A DNA stretch of 64,000 nucleotides from contig NZ_SVEV01000006.1 in the NCBI RefSeq assembly GCF_015057185.1, positions 36,738 through 100,737 on the forward strand, written 5' to 3'. The stretch comes from Pseudobutyrivibrio sp. (GTDB taxonomy: Bacteria > Bacillota > Clostridia > Lachnospirales > Lachnospiraceae). Each line of letters starts with the position of its first letter. Within the stretch, counting starts at the first letter, position 1. Both the position numbers and the translations under genes were made by a program. Below the pieces are notes generated by a model. It saw only the letters and a program-made list of their open reading frames with translations. It did no database searches and was not told where the DNA came from. Positions 1 to 8,577 of this stretch are shown here, piece by piece.

Positions 1-37
1 TTCTTCCGGCAGCAACACCCATAACTTTGATTGCCAT
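1..37 (-). CDS. 5' end of a probable flavodoxin-fold reductase (partial)
   Basis: Only the first 12 codons are in the window. They read MAIKVMGVAAGR, preceded on the minus strand by GGAGAAATT, a good ribosome site about 7 bases before the ATG. A beta strand followed by a Gly-rich turn at the very N-terminus resembles the two flavoprotein reductases at 1568 and 7437, which begin KVLGISFGR. I infer a third member of that family, read divergently from the PucR-type regulator at 192. Twelve residues cannot settle the family. Confidence 0.4.
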   Translation of the reverse strand, partial: MAIKVMGVAAGR

Positions 38-122
38 TATTCTAATTTCTCCTTTTACGTTTTGACTTTGATAAAAATATAACAATCTTTTATATTAACT
101 GCATCCGTCAGAAATAGGAAAT

Positions 123-168
123 TTGATAAGATTTATCAATTACTTTTCCGACAAACGTCTGATATAAT
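123..168 (+). promoter_or_regulatory. Inverted repeat TTGATAA-GAT-TTATCAA and promoter of the PucR-type gene
   Basis: A perfect 7-bp inverted repeat lies at 123-139. It directly abuts a plausible sigma-A promoter, TTACTT (140-145), 17 bases, TATAAT (163-168), for the regulator at 192. A further half-site TTGATAA lies at 68-74, towards the divergent gene at 37. Autoregulation or control of the divergent pair is inferred. Confidence 0.45.
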
Positions 169-191
169 AAAACAGTTGAAAGGAGAGGATT

Positions 192-1508
192 ATGAGCGAG
201 CATTATCCTAATTTAATCAATTTTGATGAAATAATAGACAGCTATTCTAAAGGTGAAATTTCAGACAATTGTCTAATAGATACAGTAAAGAGCTATCGTG
301 AAATGCAAAAACAAAAGGATCAGCTTTTTGACGCACTTAGGAAAGGGTGTGGTTTACAGGAGCTTCTTAAAATAGCATACAAATTCGTTGGCAATCCTTT
401 TACCCTTGTAGATAGTAGTTATTCAATTTTAGCTTCCTATCCTACCGTTTCCGATGAGCGTACACTAGAAATCAAAAACAATCGACTTTCTATCAAAAAT
501 GTTTTCTCAAATGATATGAAGGTTAACAAGATTACAGAGCGTATTTATCACAGCATTTATCCCTTCACTTCAAAGATTGAGGACTTTCCTTATGACTGGG
601 TATTTGAAAGCATCCGAATCAATCAAGCAGTTGTTGGGTACATTTGTTGCCGTGGTATCAATAAAGAATTTTCAGAAGAGGATTTAGCTTTTATTCATGA
701 TTTATCAAAAACTATATCTGTAGAGCTGCAAAAGGATTTCAGCTTCAGCAATCCTAAGGGAATTAAATATGACCACTTTTTCAAGGAATTGTTTTTGAAG
801 CATTTTGATAATGAAGAAAACATAAAAAACCAATTGAAATTATTTGGCGTGAAGCCTGAGAGCAACTATTATTTATTGGCTTTTGATTTCATCAGCTCCT
901 CGGAGAGGGTTCTATCGCCGGATTACTATTGTAATCAGATTATGTCCATTCTCACTAATTCGGTGACAGGTACATACAACGGTATAATTATTACTTTAGT
1001 GCCGACTCACACATTAAAGCCTTACTCTGAAGAAAACCGGGAACGACTTGTCACCTTCCTACAAATGAACAATATGATAGCTACTTTAAGCTTCGTATTT
1101 ACGAATCTAATGGAGAGCCATACCTATTTTGATCAGTGCCAAAGTATGCTCACATTATTTGAACCATCCGATATTACTGACCGAATACTGCTGTATGGCG
1201 ACTATTGCTTCCGTCATATTTCAAACATTATAGACAATCCTGAGGTTCTCCAGGCTTCTATTCATCCTGCTTTGAAATTCATTAAAAAATATGATGAGGA
1301 AAACGAAACCGAATATCTGCTTACATTACAAACCTACATACAAAAAAATAGAAGTGCTCCCGCTGCTGCAGAAGCACTCCATATTCATAAATCAACATTC
1401 TTCTATCGAATCGAAAAAATGAAATCATTATTCGGAATCGATATAAGTAATCCCGATAACATGTTTGCCTACGAGATTTCTCTTAAGCTGATGAAGATTT
1501 CAAAATAG
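192..1508 (+). CDS. PucR-family transcriptional regulator
   Basis: This is a 438-residue DNA-binding regulator. The C-terminus (about 385-435) has the PucR-type helix-turn-helix (HTH_30), with AAAEALHIHKSTFFYRIEKM followed by the usual Gly-Ile-Asp-Ile and Asn-Pro. The N-terminal 200 residues look like a GAF/PAS-type sensory region (around FTLVDSSYSILASYP), and the middle resembles the CdaR GGDEF-like linker of this family. No membrane segment is seen. AAGGAGAGGATT precedes the ATG. It is divergent from the flavoprotein gene at the left edge and followed by the flavoprotein gene at 1568 in convergent orientation, so control of those reductases or the adjoining catabolic genes is a reasonable guess. 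The effector is unknown. Confidence 0.8.
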   Translation: MSEHYPNLINFDEIIDSYSKGEISDNCLIDTVKSYREMQKQKDQLFDALRKGCGLQELLKIAYKFVGNPFTLVDSSYSILASYPTVSDERTLEIKNNRLSIKNVFSNDMKVNKITERIYHSIYPFTSKIEDFPYDWVFESIRINQAVVGYICCRGINKEFSEEDLAFIHDLSKTISVELQKDFSFSNPKGIKYDHFFKELFLKHFDNEENIKNQLKLFGVKPESNYYLLAFDFISSSERVLSPDYYCNQIMSILTNSVTGTYNGIIITLVPTHTLKPYSEENRERLVTFLQMNNMIATLSFVFTNLMESHTYFDQCQSMLTLFEPSDITDRILLYGDYCFRHISNIIDNPEVLQASIHPALKFIKKYDEENETEYLLTLQTYIQKNRSAPAAAEALHIHKSTFFYRIEKMKSLFGIDISNPDNMFAYEISLKLMKISK

Positions 1509-1520
1509 TATTCAATTAAT

Positions 1521-1563
1521 AAAAGCTTGGACCATAGTTTAGTCCAAGCTTTCATTTTGTTTA
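1521..1563. terminator. Bidirectional intrinsic terminator
   Basis: A perfect 10-bp stem, AAGCTTGGAC (1523-1532) with GTCCAAGCTT (1542-1551), is followed by T-rich sequence in both directions. It lies between the convergent genes ending at 1508 and 1568. Confidence 0.8.
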
Positions 1564-1567
1564 AATA

Positions 1568-2572
1568 TTATTTTGCAACGTTGCCGTTAGCATTCTCATC
1601 TACTGGCCATACCCCTGGGTTGAAGTCAGCATATGGCTGCTTAAGCTCCTTAAGGTTCTTAATAGTACCTGAAGGCTGAGCCTGAGTCTTAATCTCTGTA
1701 GAGTGCTCAAGCTTTCCACCCCAACGAAGTCTTGAGCGATCAAGCTCTTCCTGTGTGTAGTTCATTACGAACTTGCCATCAACAATATCAAATGTTCCAC
1801 GGCTGCCGCATACTAAGCAAGATGCTGTTTTCTTATCATGAGAGAACTGGATAAGTCTTGTGTGGCAGATTGGGCATGTACCCTCTTCCTCTCCACGGAA
1901 CTTAATTCTTTCTTCTTCATCCTCAGCGTTAATAGAAGCAACGATGTTCTTACCTACCTGTGTCATTCTCTCCATCATATCTGGGTTACCAGCAACGTTC
2001 TCGCATGCCATAGCTCCGTAGTACTCAACTGTATCTACTACATCGATAGCCATTGGGAATGTGAACTCATACATCATTGGAAGTGTAAGTGCAATCCACT
2101 CCTCTGTCATAGCGCCACCAACTGAAATAAGAGCTGCTGAACGCTTCTTGAATGCACGTGCATCTGGAAGCTGCTCCTCTGGAACACCAGCTGCCTTGCC
2201 TTCATCATATCTAGCCTTTCTGAATGTGATATCATGGCTAGGTCCAATTCTATCGCAGATAGTCTTGAATCTACCTGTTACAGATGTCTCATATGTTGGA
2301 CATGCAAGGATAACAGCGTCTGACTGCATAACTGCTTCATCAAGGATATCGAAATCATCATGCTTTACACAGTATCCACGTCCACGACCAGACATCATAC
2401 CGATAACACAAGCAATACATCCTGTACAGTTGTTAATATCAAGATCATCAGCACGAAGGAAAGCTACATCACAACCTTCTCTCTCGCACTCCATGAGGGC
2501 TTCTTTAACCATAACATCGCAGTTGCTCATCTTACGGCCAAAAGAAATACCAAGAACTTTTTTCTTTTCCAT
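1568..2572 (-). CDS. Iron-sulfur-flavoprotein-like NAD(P)H-dependent reductase with C-terminal zinc ribbon
   Basis: 334 residues. The N-terminus KKKVLGISFGR and later LACPTYETSVTGRFKTICDR are typical of the NADPH-dependent FMN reductase (flavodoxin-like) fold. After the second strand comes a compact Cys motif, CTGCIAC and then GRGYCVKHDD, as in iron-sulfur flavoproteins (CX2CX2C plus a fourth Cys). The last 110 residues carry two Cys pairs, CPIC and CLVC, that make a rubredoxin/zinc-ribbon-like knuckle. It is a paralogue of the gene at 7437 and the same GPS/ISVGGA signatures recur. Likely role: soluble flavin reductase passing electrons to an organic substrate or partner. The substrate is unknown. 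Its start has GGAGGTAAG upstream. Confidence 0.72.
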   Translation of the reverse strand: MEKKKVLGISFGRKMSNCDVMVKEALMECEREGCDVAFLRADDLDINNCTGCIACVIGMMSGRGRGYCVKHDDFDILDEAVMQSDAVILACPTYETSVTGRFKTICDRIGPSHDITFRKARYDEGKAAGVPEEQLPDARAFKKRSAALISVGGAMTEEWIALTLPMMYEFTFPMAIDVVDTVEYYGAMACENVAGNPDMMERMTQVGKNIVASINAEDEEERIKFRGEEEGTCPICHTRLIQFSHDKKTASCLVCGSRGTFDIVDGKFVMNYTQEELDRSRLRWGGKLEHSTEIKTQAQPSGTIKNLKELKQPYADFNPGVWPVDENANGNVAK

Positions 2573-2613
2573 AAATTAATCTTACCTCCGGGTTATATAC
2601 TTCTTATACTGAT

Positions 2614-2729
2614 AATATATCTCATTAAATAGTAGTCCACTTTAAAAATGTTGAGCCCATATTTGTCATATTTTGCAACCAAATTTGATTGTTAAATTAT
2701 TTGCAATATTTTTTCCATGTTTATTGCAT
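2614..2729. promoter_or_regulatory. Intergenic control region with AAAGTGGAC box and three TTGCA sites
   Basis: On the minus strand the 9-mer AAAGTGGAC (2635-2643) lies 15 bases before a TATATT hexamer (2614-2619). The same arrangement occurs at 20412-20441. Further upstream on the plus strand are TTGCAACCAAAT (2673-2684), TTGCAA (2701-2706) and ATTGCAT (2723-2729); the last two are about 22 bp apart. A shared regulator is inferred. Confidence 0.4.
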
Positions 2730-2802
2730 TTAAAGTTTTTTGTCACATTTATTTGTTATAATAGTGATGGATATAAGTAGACACATGATTTGGAGTATGT
2801 AT

Positions 2803-3933
2803 ATGCACAAATTATTAAAAACAATATCATTAATATCTATATTAATTCTGTTATTTACCGCCTGCTCGTCCAAAGAAGTTTCCAATCTTTCTCAGGAAAG
2901 CGAACCGGTTCCTCAGTCTGCAACCACCTATACTGGCGAAGACGTAAAAACCATTGGTATAAGTATGCCCGCAGCACAATTAGAAAGATGGCATATTGAT
3001 GCAGATCTTCTCAAAACCTTATTCGAAGATGCCGGCTATAATGTTTTACTCTCCTATGGAGATAATCTTATTGACGCTCAGATAAATGATATTAATCAAA
3101 TGATAGATCAAGGTGCTCAGCTTTTAATTATTTCCCCTGTAGATTCAGATTCCCTAGGTCCGTGTATAGAAAATGCTAATAAGAAAAATATACCTATTGT
3201 TGCCTACGACAGACTTATTTATCATAACCCGAATTTGCTTGCTTACGTGAGCTACGATAATTATATGGTTGGCCAACTTCAGGCTCAATATATTGTAGAT
3301 GCTTTAGATTTAGATAATATAGATAGTGACAGATGCTTCAATCTTGAGATTTTTTCTGGTGACTCAGCAGATAACAATGCAATTTATTTCTATGATGGAG
3401 CTATGTCGATACTTTCATCATATATAAACGATGGTAAATTAAAGGTTTTATCAAACCAAACATCCTTCTATAGCACATCAATTTCCTCTTGGGATACTGA
3501 GTTGGCATGTGAACGAATGGAAATTATGCTATCTAGTTACTATGGAACCAATCAACAGTTAAATGCCGTGCTAGCAGCCAATGATTCCATAGCATTAGGC
3601 GTATGTGAAGCCATTGATTCCTCGTACAATAAAGATAATCAGATTATAATAACAGGTCAGGATTGTGACTCCTGCAATATTCAAAACATAAAAGATGAAA
3701 AACAATCTATGAGTATTTATAAAAATTTAAATAATGAAGCTTATGCAACATTTTGTATTGTGCAGAATTATTTAAATGGAGTTTCTACAGGGGACGATTT
3801 AACCAAAGGTTATGATTTAGATTTTACTATCCGCCGGGACTCCGACACCTATGTAAGTGATAATGTTTATATTACTTCGTATTTACTGTCACCGATGGTG
3901 GTAACTAATGCTAATATAGATAAAGTATTGTGA
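2803..3933 (+). CDS. Sugar-binding lipoprotein, xylose/ChvE-like (orphan)
   Basis: The preferred start is the ATG at 2803 (377 residues), 7 bases after GGAG; an upstream in-frame ATG at 2740 has no ribosome site. The N-terminus is a lipoprotein signal ending in LLFTAC, so Cys21 is the lipid-modified residue. The rest is a type I periplasmic sugar-binding fold (Peripla_BP_4), with KTIGISMPA, then a quota of INQMIDQGAQLLIISPVDSD and VLAANDSIALGVCEA. The pattern QLERWHIDADLL is typical of XylF/ChvE-like proteins. No permease or ATPase gene is adjacent, so it either serves a transporter elsewhere or acts as a sensor input. It is followed by a strong terminator. Confidence 0.72.
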   Translation: MHKLLKTISLISILILLFTACSSKEVSNLSQESEPVPQSATTYTGEDVKTIGISMPAAQLERWHIDADLLKTLFEDAGYNVLLSYGDNLIDAQINDINQMIDQGAQLLIISPVDSDSLGPCIENANKKNIPIVAYDRLIYHNPNLLAYVSYDNYMVGQLQAQYIVDALDLDNIDSDRCFNLEIFSGDSADNNAIYFYDGAMSILSSYINDGKLKVLSNQTSFYSTSISSWDTELACERMEIMLSSYYGTNQQLNAVLAANDSIALGVCEAIDSSYNKDNQIIITGQDCDSCNIQNIKDEKQSMSIYKNLNNEAYATFCIVQNYLNGVSTGDDLTKGYDLDFTIRRDSDTYVSDNVYITSYLLSPMVVTNANIDKVL

Positions 3934-3940
3934 GATCACC

Positions 3941-3992
3941 AAAAAAGAAGTGACAGTTTTCAATAATACCAACTGACACTTCTCATTTTTTA
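3941..3992. terminator. Terminator shared by convergent genes
   Basis: A 13-bp stem with one mismatch runs AGAAGTGACAGTT (3946-3958) to AACTGACACTTCT (3971-3983), followed by ATTTTTT on the plus strand and preceded by a run of six A's that serves the minus strand. Confidence 0.8.
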
Positions 3993-5642
3993 TATTTTTA
4001 TATTCTTATATAACGTATATCCGTTTCTTCCTTCTTCTTTTGTTCTATAAAGTGCTTTATCCGCCAATGATAAAACCTTAGCCGGATTATCCGTATCCTC
4101 AGGATATGCAGCCGCCCCCATAGACAAAGTAATATCAACCTCGCCTTGAGATGTAGCAATAGGATTTTTCATGACCAACTGCAGTTTCTCACATACATGT
4201 GCGCAATTCTCTGCCTGAGCATTTTTCTTAAAAATTAGAAATTCATCTCCACCAATTCTAGCAGCAGTAGAATCATTTTCTTTTGCAACAGCATCAAGTC
4301 TGTTAGCAAGTTCTATTAATACTTCATCACCTACTAGATGCCCCAAATTATCATTAATATCTTTAAAATAATCTAAATCCACCATTATGAGACCATATGA
4401 CTCATTTTGAGCGGTTGTAGTCTTTATCTGTCGATTTATGCTAAGTCTATTTGGAATTCCTGTTAATGCATCTTTGTTAACAAGAATTTTTCTCTTACCA
4501 TTTGATATGGCAAGCAATATTATGATAATCAAAAGCAAAAAACATACAAGGATAGTTAGATTTGCTATGGCAGTATTATCTCTATACCAAGATACGATAG
4601 TTGTTCTCTCGTTTATTATAATGGCATCTTTTGGTATATCTAAAATATTGATGCCATATTTATCCATCATTGCCTGTTCAAAATAAGTATTTGTAACTGT
4701 TTCTGTTACAAGCTCAATCTCATCAGTTTCAGATTCAGATAGAATCTGAGCTGCCATTTGTCCAGCAATTTTGCCCGCATCATAAAAAGAGTAAGAGACT
4801 CCCCCTAATACACCATTTCCTATATCAGCTGATGATACTCTGAAAATTGGAATATCTTCCGCATATGTAGCTATAAATTTCGTAGCTGTATCCAATGCGT
4901 ATATATTTTTTTCTCCATCCTCAAGAAAATCAAGGTATAAAATAATATCTGTATCGCCCAATTCACTAAGATATTGTTCTATGCCCTCTCTGGAATATCT
5001 CGAAGTGTTGAGGACTCGATAATCCTGTTCTGGATGATTTGCGATAAATTCTCTAAACTGAACAAACTCACCCTGACCAGTATTTGTGCCATCAACTATG
5101 GCTACTATTGTGGTCCTCTCTGGAAAGAGTGACTTCATCAGCTCATAGTTGGCTTCATAATCTGGAACCTCTGCCACACCAGTGACACCATCTAACACAT
5201 CTGCAGTCTGGGCATCAGCGATTGAGTTGACCCCCATAAACACAATAGGAATATCCTTAAATATTGTATCTCTATGATTAATTGCAAATCTAAGGGCAGA
5301 ATCATCAGCTGTTATGATTAAATCATAGGGTTCTTGTTTTGAAAGCTTGTATGTAAGATAGTCCTCAAAATTTACAATATCCTCTGCTGTGTAAAACTTT
5401 TTAGAATCCATTGATTCATAGGTTATTTCATAATCTAGTTTGTAATCATCCGAAGATAAGCCTGCCTCTATTCCATCCATTTCATCAGAAACTATTTCAT
5501 AGGAATAGTTATAAGATAAAATGCACAAAATACGATATGGATCCACCTGGTTTGTTTTCGCGCTCACGGGCATAAATCCCCCTATAAACGTCGAAAGCAT
5601 CACTATGATAATTGTGCAAACAGCTATCAATTTTCGTCTCAT
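3990..5642 (-). CDS. Membrane diguanylate cyclase with extracytoplasmic binding-protein-like sensor
   Basis: The ATG at 5642 (550 residues, after TGGAAT) is favoured over a TTG 33 bases upstream. The order is: signal/TM helix (about 5-28), an extracytoplasmic region of about 310 residues related to ABC_sub_bind binding proteins (ILCILSYNYSYEIV, then DLIITADDSALRFA and PIVFMGVNSI), a TM helix (about 360-380), and a C-terminal GGDEF domain with LTGIPNR, DLDYFKDINDNLGH and the intact RIGGDEF. The enzyme would make cyclic di-GMP in the cytoplasm in response to a ligand outside. The residues before GGDEF do not give a clear RxxD product-inhibition site. The gene stands alone between terminators. 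Confidence 0.82.
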   Translation of the reverse strand: MRRKLIAVCTIIIVMLSTFIGGFMPVSAKTNQVDPYRILCILSYNYSYEIVSDEMDGIEAGLSSDDYKLDYEITYESMDSKKFYTAEDIVNFEDYLTYKLSKQEPYDLIITADDSALRFAINHRDTIFKDIPIVFMGVNSIADAQTADVLDGVTGVAEVPDYEANYELMKSLFPERTTIVAIVDGTNTGQGEFVQFREFIANHPEQDYRVLNTSRYSREGIEQYLSELGDTDIILYLDFLEDGEKNIYALDTATKFIATYAEDIPIFRVSSADIGNGVLGGVSYSFYDAGKIAGQMAAQILSESETDEIELVTETVTNTYFEQAMMDKYGINILDIPKDAIIINERTTIVSWYRDNTAIANLTILVCFLLLIIIILLAISNGKRKILVNKDALTGIPNRLSINRQIKTTTAQNESYGLIMVDLDYFKDINDNLGHLVGDEVLIELANRLDAVAKENDSTAARIGGDEFLIFKKNAQAENCAHVCEKLQLVMKNPIATSQGEVDITLSMGAAAYPEDTDNPAKVLSLADKALYRTKEEGRNGYTLYKNIKI

Positions 5643-5742
5643 AAAGATTCCACAACCCTTAATTTTTGAAAGCAAGCCTTACATTATATTTTCCAGCACA
5701 AATCTAACTTTATTATATCCCAAATAACTCCTAAAATACAAT

Positions 5743-5770
5743 TACGAGGGTCACAAGAGTGACCCTCGCT
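5743..5770 (-). terminator. Hairpin terminator after the GPH symporter gene
   Basis: A perfect stem of 10 bp, CGAGGGTCAC with GTGACCCTCG and a 4-base loop, lies 21 bases after the stop codon. The T-tract on the minus strand is weak (TAATTGTATTTT). Confidence 0.65.
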
Positions 5771-5790
5771 AAAAATTTTAACTATTTATT

Positions 5791-7269
5791 TTACTCAGCC
5801 TGTTCAGCACGCTTTGCATTTCTCTCTGTAAGACCATCTCTTACCTTATCCATGTAACCCGGCTTATCAAGGTTGTAGATAAGAAGTGGAATGATACCAA
5901 GTAGGAATACGATACCTGGAAGAAGGTTTGCACACATGTTGATACCAAACTCAGTATGTGCGATCTGCTCTGTAAGTGTAGCAATTACTCCTGGATCTGT
6001 AGCTTCCTCTAACTGTGCTCTAACACCGAATAAGCTATCATATCCGTAAAATCCCATGATAAGAAGGAAGATTGAGTTTGCAAGAGCTGTACCCATCTTT
6101 GTAGCCATTCCTGAGAATGAGAATGCCATACCATCATTTCTATAACCATACTTAAGATCGAAGTCATCGATAGCATCAACAACCATACCTGATCCTGAAG
6201 GTCCTGCAATGTATCCAAGTCCATAGATAACCATCATTACGAAGTTGAATGGAATGCTCTTTGATGGACCAAAGAAGATGATAATAAGTGCAAGGCCCTG
6301 AATGAGCATTGAGATGATACCTGTATTTCTCTTACCAAACTTCATACAGAACTTAGGAGCAAATGGCATTACGATTGTACCTACAATCATCTGCATCATC
6401 ATGAAAATTGTAATGTATTCAAAGTTTTGTACAACGTGCATATAGAAGTATACTGCAACAGAAATACGACCAAGCATACCGAACATGTTCATTAAGCTGT
6501 ACATAAGAGCACATACAAGGTTTCTGTTCTTTGCGATAAGCTTGAGACCTTCGATAATACTTCCCTGTTCACTCTTCTTAACATCAATTCTTTCTTTTGA
6601 AAGTGCTGCAACTGCCCAGAACATTGGAAGTGCAATAAGTGCAAGAAGGATAGCTGTTGACTGGTAACCAGCAGCCTGATCACCTTTACCAAACCATACA
6701 ACAAGACGAAGTACGAAGAGGTTAAGGATGATTTGACCAATTGTCATACCCATCATCTGAGCTGCGTTTAATCTATTGATTTCCTTAGGGTCACGTGTCA
6801 TTACAACTGGCATTGCAAGGTATGGTACATTTGTCATTGTGTATGACATACCAAGACCGATGTATGTAATGTAAGCATAAGCAAGCTTAGCTGGACCGCC
6901 AAAGCCAGGTACTGTAAATGTAAGAATAGTAAAGATTACAAGGAATACTGCACCTACTACGATGTAAGGACGGAATCGACCGTGCTTTGTGTGAGTACGC
7001 TCCATGAGTGTACCCATCATTGGATCATTAATAGCATCCCAAACCTTAGCAATTAGCATAAGGAGTGCAACTGCACCTGTTCCTAAACCGAATACGTCGG
7101 TGTAGAAAAGTGAAAGATAAGTACTTACCATTGTCCATGAAAGCTGAGAAGCAAAGTTACCCATACCATAGACAAAATAGTTGATTGGCTTCAAAGGAGC
7201 CATACCATACTGGTTCACTTTAGTGATACCAGATTTTGCAGATGTGCCTGCCATGTTAGTAGTATCCAT
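5791..7269 (-). CDS. GPH-family (glycoside-pentoside-hexuronide) cation symporter
   Basis: A polytopic membrane protein of about 492 residues with 12 likely TM helices. The loop between TM2 and TM3 carries the family signature NDPMMGTLMERTHTKHGRFR, also seen in the paralogue at 11127. Such proteins (MelB, XylP, UidB) carry glycosides, pentosides or hexuronides with Na+ or H+. The ATG at 7269 has GGGGGA 7 bases upstream. A GTG at 7324-7326 would add 19 residues but lies inside an inverted repeat and has no better ribosome site. It sits just downstream of the flavoprotein gene at 7437, so the two may handle one compound. Exact substrate unknown. Confidence 0.85.
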   Translation of the reverse strand: MDTTNMAGTSAKSGITKVNQYGMAPLKPINYFVYGMGNFASQLSWTMVSTYLSLFYTDVFGLGTGAVALLMLIAKVWDAINDPMMGTLMERTHTKHGRFRPYIVVGAVFLVIFTILTFTVPGFGGPAKLAYAYITYIGLGMSYTMTNVPYLAMPVVMTRDPKEINRLNAAQMMGMTIGQIILNLFVLRLVVWFGKGDQAAGYQSTAILLALIALPMFWAVAALSKERIDVKKSEQGSIIEGLKLIAKNRNLVCALMYSLMNMFGMLGRISVAVYFYMHVVQNFEYITIFMMMQMIVGTIVMPFAPKFCMKFGKRNTGIISMLIQGLALIIIFFGPSKSIPFNFVMMVIYGLGYIAGPSGSGMVVDAIDDFDLKYGYRNDGMAFSFSGMATKMGTALANSIFLLIMGFYGYDSLFGVRAQLEEATDPGVIATLTEQIAHTEFGINMCANLLPGIVFLLGIIPLLIYNLDKPGYMDKVRDGLTERNAKRAEQAE

Positions 7270-7310
7270 TTCTAATTCCCCCATAGAATCCGCCTCATTT
7301 ATAATATCTA

Positions 7311-7404
7311 GTTGGTTTGGTATCACTTTGTTATACTCACCAAACCAACAAGATATTATTAAATTCGGCTCACTTAATATAATGTTTCTATATCAGAGGT
7401 GCAA
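7311..7404 (-). promoter_or_regulatory. Promoter and 11-bp inverted repeat in the symporter leader
   Basis: TTGCAC (7399-7404), 17 bases, TATATT (7376-7381) form a good minus-strand promoter. Downstream, in the untranslated leader, is a perfect 11-bp inverted repeat GTTGGTTTGGT (7311-7321) and ACCAAACCAAC (7339-7349). A shorter repeat AGAGGTGC/GCACCTCT (7395-7402, 7419-7426) overlaps the -35. These could be operators or a leader hairpin. Confidence 0.5.
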
Positions 7405-7436
7405 TTTTTCAGTGGATGGCACCTCTTAATATCACT

Positions 7437-8393
7437 TTAGTTCCAATGAAGATCGAAGTTCTTGTACTTCTCCATCATCTTTGGAAGTGTATCCTTATTA
7501 GCCATAAGCTTTGGAACACATACAGTAATCATGTTCTGAATCTCGTTATAGTGCTCATAGATTCCGATAAGAGTGTTACGAGCTCTGTTCTTCTGCTCCT
7601 CTGAGAATTCTACTGTTACCTTATCTCCATCAACTGAGAGCTTTCCGTAAATACCGCAGATTGGGCACTCAACAGTTGTTGTACCGTTCATAGAAAGAAG
7701 TGGGTTGTGGCAAACTGGGCAAACGCCTTCTTCACCTACCCATGTATCAACCTCGTCATATGGCTTACCAAGTGATTCAGCTACTGCTGTACCAAGGTCT
7801 GCACACTTCTTCATAAGGTCCTTGTCAAATAATGGATGACCTGTACGTCCCTGATCATATGCATCTACGTGACCTACGCACTTCATGCAGAATGAGAATG
7901 AGAATAAATCAAGCATTGGAAGACCAAGTGCTACCCAGTTGTGAGTCTGAGCTCCACCAACTGAAATGTATCCAACATATCTATCCTTGAAATAACGCTC
8001 ATCAAGAAGTGGCTTGCCTGCCTCTTGACGCTTCTTATTTTCCTCAATAAGAGCTGCTCTATCATGAGATGGGCCAAATCTATCAACAAAGTTCTTGAAC
8101 TGACCTACGATACCAACTGCATATACTGGAGCTGCGATGATAATACCATCAGCCTCAAGGCACTTCTCCTCAAGAATATGGTAGTCATCCTTCATACAGC
8201 AGTGGATTTCTACATCACCCTTATCACGGCAACGGCTGCAATAATCGCAAGCACGACAGTGACCGATATTTAATCTAACTGTATTAATAAATTCAACCTC
8301 TGCTCCAGCTTCCTTTGCTGCAAAAAGAGCTTCCTTTACCATAACATCACTTCTTTGATCTATACGACCAAAGGAAATACCTAAAACTTTCAT
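7437..8393 (-). CDS. Iron-sulfur-flavoprotein-like NAD(P)H-dependent reductase, second copy
   Basis: 318 residues, homologous to the product of 1568. It begins MKVLGISFGR after GGAGAATAGA. The Cys cluster is richer here: HCRACDYCSRCRDKGD followed by IHCCMKDD, near residues 48-75. The flavin-fold core has IIIAAPVYAVGIVGQFKNFV. The C-terminal third has CPVC and CPIC pairs of a zinc ribbon. In this family NAD(P)H reduces FMN, and the Fe-S cluster, if present, passes the electrons on. It is followed within 170 bases by the GPH symporter gene, probably under a separate promoter. The final substrate is not predictable from sequence. Confidence 0.72.
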   Translation of the reverse strand: MKVLGISFGRIDQRSDVMVKEALFAAKEAGAEVEFINTVRLNIGHCRACDYCSRCRDKGDVEIHCCMKDDYHILEEKCLEADGIIIAAPVYAVGIVGQFKNFVDRFGPSHDRAALIEENKKRQEAGKPLLDERYFKDRYVGYISVGGAQTHNWVALGLPMLDLFSFSFCMKCVGHVDAYDQGRTGHPLFDKDLMKKCADLGTAVAESLGKPYDEVDTWVGEEGVCPVCHNPLLSMNGTTTVECPICGIYGKLSVDGDKVTVEFSEEQKNRARNTLIGIYEHYNEIQNMITVCVPKLMANKDTLPKMMEKYKNFDLHWN

Positions 8394-8464
8394 TCTATTC
8401 TCCTTTCACCACTTGAATGAATATGTGAACATTTTATGTCCAAATCCTTTTTCACACTTTATCT

Positions 8465-8477
8465 GATTTGGCAAATC
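8465..8477. promoter_or_regulatory. Perfect 13-base palindrome GATTTG-G-CAAATC
   Basis: This short palindrome lies about 75 bases before the flavoprotein start at 8393 and after the terminator of the AraC-GH39 gene. It could be an operator; a chance occurrence is possible. Confidence 0.3.
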
Positions 8478-8516
8478 TTCTTTACCAATTTAGTTCTAAA
8501 GCTTCCTGAAAAAAGA

Positions 8517-8553
8517 AGGAGGACAAAAATTGTAGTACATTTTTTGTCCTCCT
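8517..8553 (-). terminator. Strong intrinsic terminator after the AraC-GH39 gene
   Basis: A 13-bp perfect stem (8517-8529 with 8541-8553) is followed on the minus strand by TTCTTTTTT. Confidence 0.85.
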
Positions 8554-8577
8554 AGAAAATCTGTGTATTATTCACTT

